Of a stretch of 30,276 nucleotides of DNA, positions 28,485 through 30,276 are shown piece after piece. Source of the stretch: an uncultured Collinsella sp. (lineage in GTDB: Bacteria; Actinomycetota; Coriobacteriia; Coriobacteriales; Coriobacteriaceae); the NCBI GenBank assembly GCA_900541195.1, contig UQIY01000028.1, positions 1-30,276 on the forward strand, read 5' to 3'. A program made the position numbers and the translations under genes. Every line of letters starts with the position of its first letter. Position 1 is the first letter of the stretch. Under the pieces are notes generated by a model, which did not search any database, was not told where the DNA came from, and saw nothing but the letters and a program-made list of their open reading frames with translations.

Positions 28485-30276
28485 ATGTTAGACCGTTTTA
28501 CCGATCGCGCGCGCAAGGTCATGTCCATGGCCAAGCAAGAGGCGCTCGATCTTCACTCAAATAAGGTGGGCACCGAGCACCTGCTGCTCGCGCTTGCCAA
28601 GGAGGACGAGGGCATTGCCGCCGAGGCGCTGCGCTCGCTCGATATCTCCTACGACGACATCATGGACACGCTCAAAGAGGTCCAGACTACCGTTCCCGAG
28701 CCCAGCGAGGAGACCGAGGCCGCTAAGCTTGCCTTTACACCGCTCGTCATCAGCGTGATGGAGCGTTCCTTCCGCGTGGCGCGCGAGAACAACCAGACCT
28801 ATGTGTCGACCGAGCACCTGCTCATCGGTATCGTCGAAGAGGGCAACGGCATGGCCATGGACATCCTCATGCGCCTGGGTGTGTCGTCTGCTTCCATTAA
28901 AAAAGCCATCGAGAAGCTTACCGCCAAGGATCAGGACAAGAAGCGCCCGCTTGCCGGCGCCGGTGCCGGGCGTCCCGGTGCGGGCCTGCCGTTCTTTAGC
29001 GGTTCGGACGCCTCGCAGCAAAAGGGGGGCGGCACCGATACACTCAAGCAGTTCGCCACCAATCTTACGCAGAAAGCACGCGACGGCGAGCTCGACCCCG
29101 TGATCGGTCGCGAAAAGGAAGTCCAGCGCATGATGGAGATCCTTTCGCGCCGCACCAAGAACAACCCGCTTATCTTGGGTGACCCCGGTGTGGGCAAGAC
29201 GGCCATCGTCGAGGGCCTGGCGCAGCAGATCGCTGCCGGCAACGTGCCTGAGAACCTTATGAACCAGAACATCTGGACGCTCGACCTGCCGGGTCTTGTC
29301 GCGGGCGCCAAGTATCGCGGCGAGTTTGAGGAGCGCCTCAAGAACGTGATACAGGAGGCAACCGAGGCCGACGACGTCATCCTGTTTATCGACGAGATGC
29401 ACACCATCATCGGTGCCGGTTCTGCCGAGGGTTCCATCGACGCAAGCTCCATGCTCAAGCCCGTGCTCGCGCGCGGCGCCTTCCAGATCATCGGTGCCAC
29501 GACGGCAGAGGAGTTCCGCAAGTACCTCACCAAGGATCCGGCCTTTGAGCGTCGCTTCCAGACCATCGATGTCGAGGAGCCGAGCGTCGAGGACACGGTC
29601 AAGATCCTGACCGCGCTCAAGCCGCGCTACGAGGAGCACCACCATGTGCGTTACACACAGGGTGCTATCGAGGCCGCCGCGAACCTCTCCAACCGCTACA
29701 TTCAGGACCGCTTCCTGCCCGATAAGGCCATCGACCTCATCGACGAGGCCGGTGCCCGCGCCCGCATTGCCGCCAATCGCGCGCCCGAGCCGGTGCGCGA
29801 GGCCGAGCATCGCGTCGAGGAGCTCAAGGCTGCCGCACAGGAGGCCACCGAGAGCGACGACATGAACAAGGCTGCCGAGATCACTGAGCAGCAAAAGGCT
29901 GCCGAGATTGAGCTTGCCGAGGCCAAGGCTGCCTGGACGGCCGAGCTCGACGCGAGCCCGCTCACTATTGACGTGAGCCAGATCGCCGATATCGTGTCCG
30001 TGACCTCGGGCGTGCCGGTGTCCTCGCTTACCGAGAGCGAGAGTCGTCGCCTGCTACAGGCCGAAAGCGTGCTCAAGACCCGCATTATCGGCCAGGACGA
30101 GGCCGTCGAGGCCGTTGCCAAGGCCGTGCGCCGCAGTCGCTCGCCGCTCAAGGATCCGCGTCGCCCCGGCGGCAGCTTTATCTTCCTGGGCCCCACCGGC
30201 ACGGGCAAGACCGAGCTCGCCAAGACGCTCGCCGAGTATCTCTTTGGCAGCAAGGACGCGCTCATCAGCTTCGACA
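28485..30276 (+). CDS. clpC: ATP-dependent Clp protease ATPase ClpC (cut by window edge)
   Basis: ClpC is the Hsp100 unfoldase that feeds proteins to ClpP. The frame is open to the right edge, so 597 codons of about 850 are present. The N-terminal domain has two Clp repeats (FTDRARKVMSMAKQEAL... and FTPLVISVMERSFRVARENN). A Gly/Ala-rich linker (around AGAGAGRPGAGLPFF) follows. AAA domain 1 has LDPVIGREKEVQRMMEIL, Walker A GDPGVGKT (232-239), Walker B VILFIDEMHTI, and ATTAEEFRKYLTKDPAFERRFQ. The middle coiled coil is the short ClpC type. Domain 2 begins with RIIGQDEAVEAVAKAVRRSR and Walker A GPTGTGKT (569-576). The start lies behind AAGAGGAACTAGC. Confidence 0.97.
   Translation, partial: MLDRFTDRARKVMSMAKQEALDLHSNKVGTEHLLLALAKEDEGIAAEALRSLDISYDDIMDTLKEVQTTVPEPSEETEAAKLAFTPLVISVMERSFRVARENNQTYVSTEHLLIGIVEEGNGMAMDILMRLGVSSASIKKAIEKLTAKDQDKKRPLAGAGAGRPGAGLPFFSGSDASQQKGGGTDTLKQFATNLTQKARDGELDPVIGREKEVQRMMEILSRRTKNNPLILGDPGVGKTAIVEGLAQQIAAGNVPENLMNQNIWTLDLPGLVAGAKYRGEFEERLKNVIQEATEADDVILFIDEMHTIIGAGSAEGSIDASSMLKPVLARGAFQIIGATTAEEFRKYLTKDPAFERRFQTIDVEEPSVEDTVKILTALKPRYEEHHHVRYTQGAIEAAANLSNRYIQDRFLPDKAIDLIDEAGARARIAANRAPEPVREAEHRVEELKAAAQEATESDDMNKAAEITEQQKAAEIELAEAKAAWTAELDASPLTIDVSQIADIVSVTSGVPVSSLTESESRRLLQAESVLKTRIIGQDEAVEAVAKAVRRSRSPLKDPRRPGGSFIFLGPTGTGKTELAKTLAEYLFGSKDALISFD

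Noticed and set aside
1..30276. Prophage, defence island or secondary-metabolite cluster
   Set aside because: All confidently read genes are housekeeping or transport genes. Only an IS3 remnant is mobile.

Overview
The window looks like a piece of chromosome from a gut-associated coriobacterium, most likely Collinsella or a close relative (Actinomycetota, Coriobacteriia). This rests on GC-rich codon use, the Veg / IspE / RNase PH / RdgB / DTD neighbourhood, the fused EcfA ATPases, a lysyl-tRNA synthetase with a C-terminal tRNA-binding domain, and a Lys/Orn-type MurE. No database search was possible, so the genus is inferred from remembered family resemblance.

Layout. 1-398: right end of an IS3-family insertion sequence, cut by the window edge. 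399-3264: groES-groL, flanked on both sides by very large nested palindromes (515-725 and 2917-3060). 3229-7691: a promoter, an FMN riboswitch and a complete riboflavin ECF transporter (ribU, a fused two-domain EcfA ATPase, ecfT), followed in the same direction by two small FMN-binding split-barrel proteins. 7734-12835: a hairpin and a probable ArgR site ahead of argC-argJ-argB-argD, which makes ornithine from glutamate by the acetyl-recycling route. 12863-13190: tRNA-Val (minus strand) with its terminator, plus a decayed second copy of the tRNA 3' end and terminator. 13248-15116: asnB on the minus strand, with a leader containing an intrinsic terminator and a second hairpin. 15516-20928: murE-like ligase, HAD phosphatase, murI, rph, rdgB and dtd, all on the plus strand. 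21059-22254: veg and ispE. 22304-22380: tRNA-Pro(CGG). 22428-25389: tatA, with a perfect palindrome filling its promoter spacer, then greA and lysS. 25391-28299: repeat-rich gaps around a threonine/serine exporter-like protein and a DUF2798 membrane protein. 28485-30276: clpC, cut by the right edge.

The genes are mostly housekeeping: protein folding and quality control (GroESL, ClpC), flavin uptake and use, ornithine/arginine supply, cell-wall precursor synthesis (MurI makes D-Glu, the MurE-like enzyme adds the third residue), RNA and nucleotide-pool upkeep (RNase PH, RdgB, DTD), isoprenoid synthesis, Tat export, transcript rescue and lysyl-tRNA charging. No defence system, prophage, CRISPR array or obvious new multi-gene system is visible.

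The novelty is mainly in the non-coding DNA: a family of large nested palindromes and short GGGAC-containing repeats in the gaps, the operator-like palindrome in the tatA promoter, the tRNA-Val 3'-end duplication, and leader structures in front of asnB, veg and lysS. The LysRS and EcfA fusions are the most interesting protein-level features.
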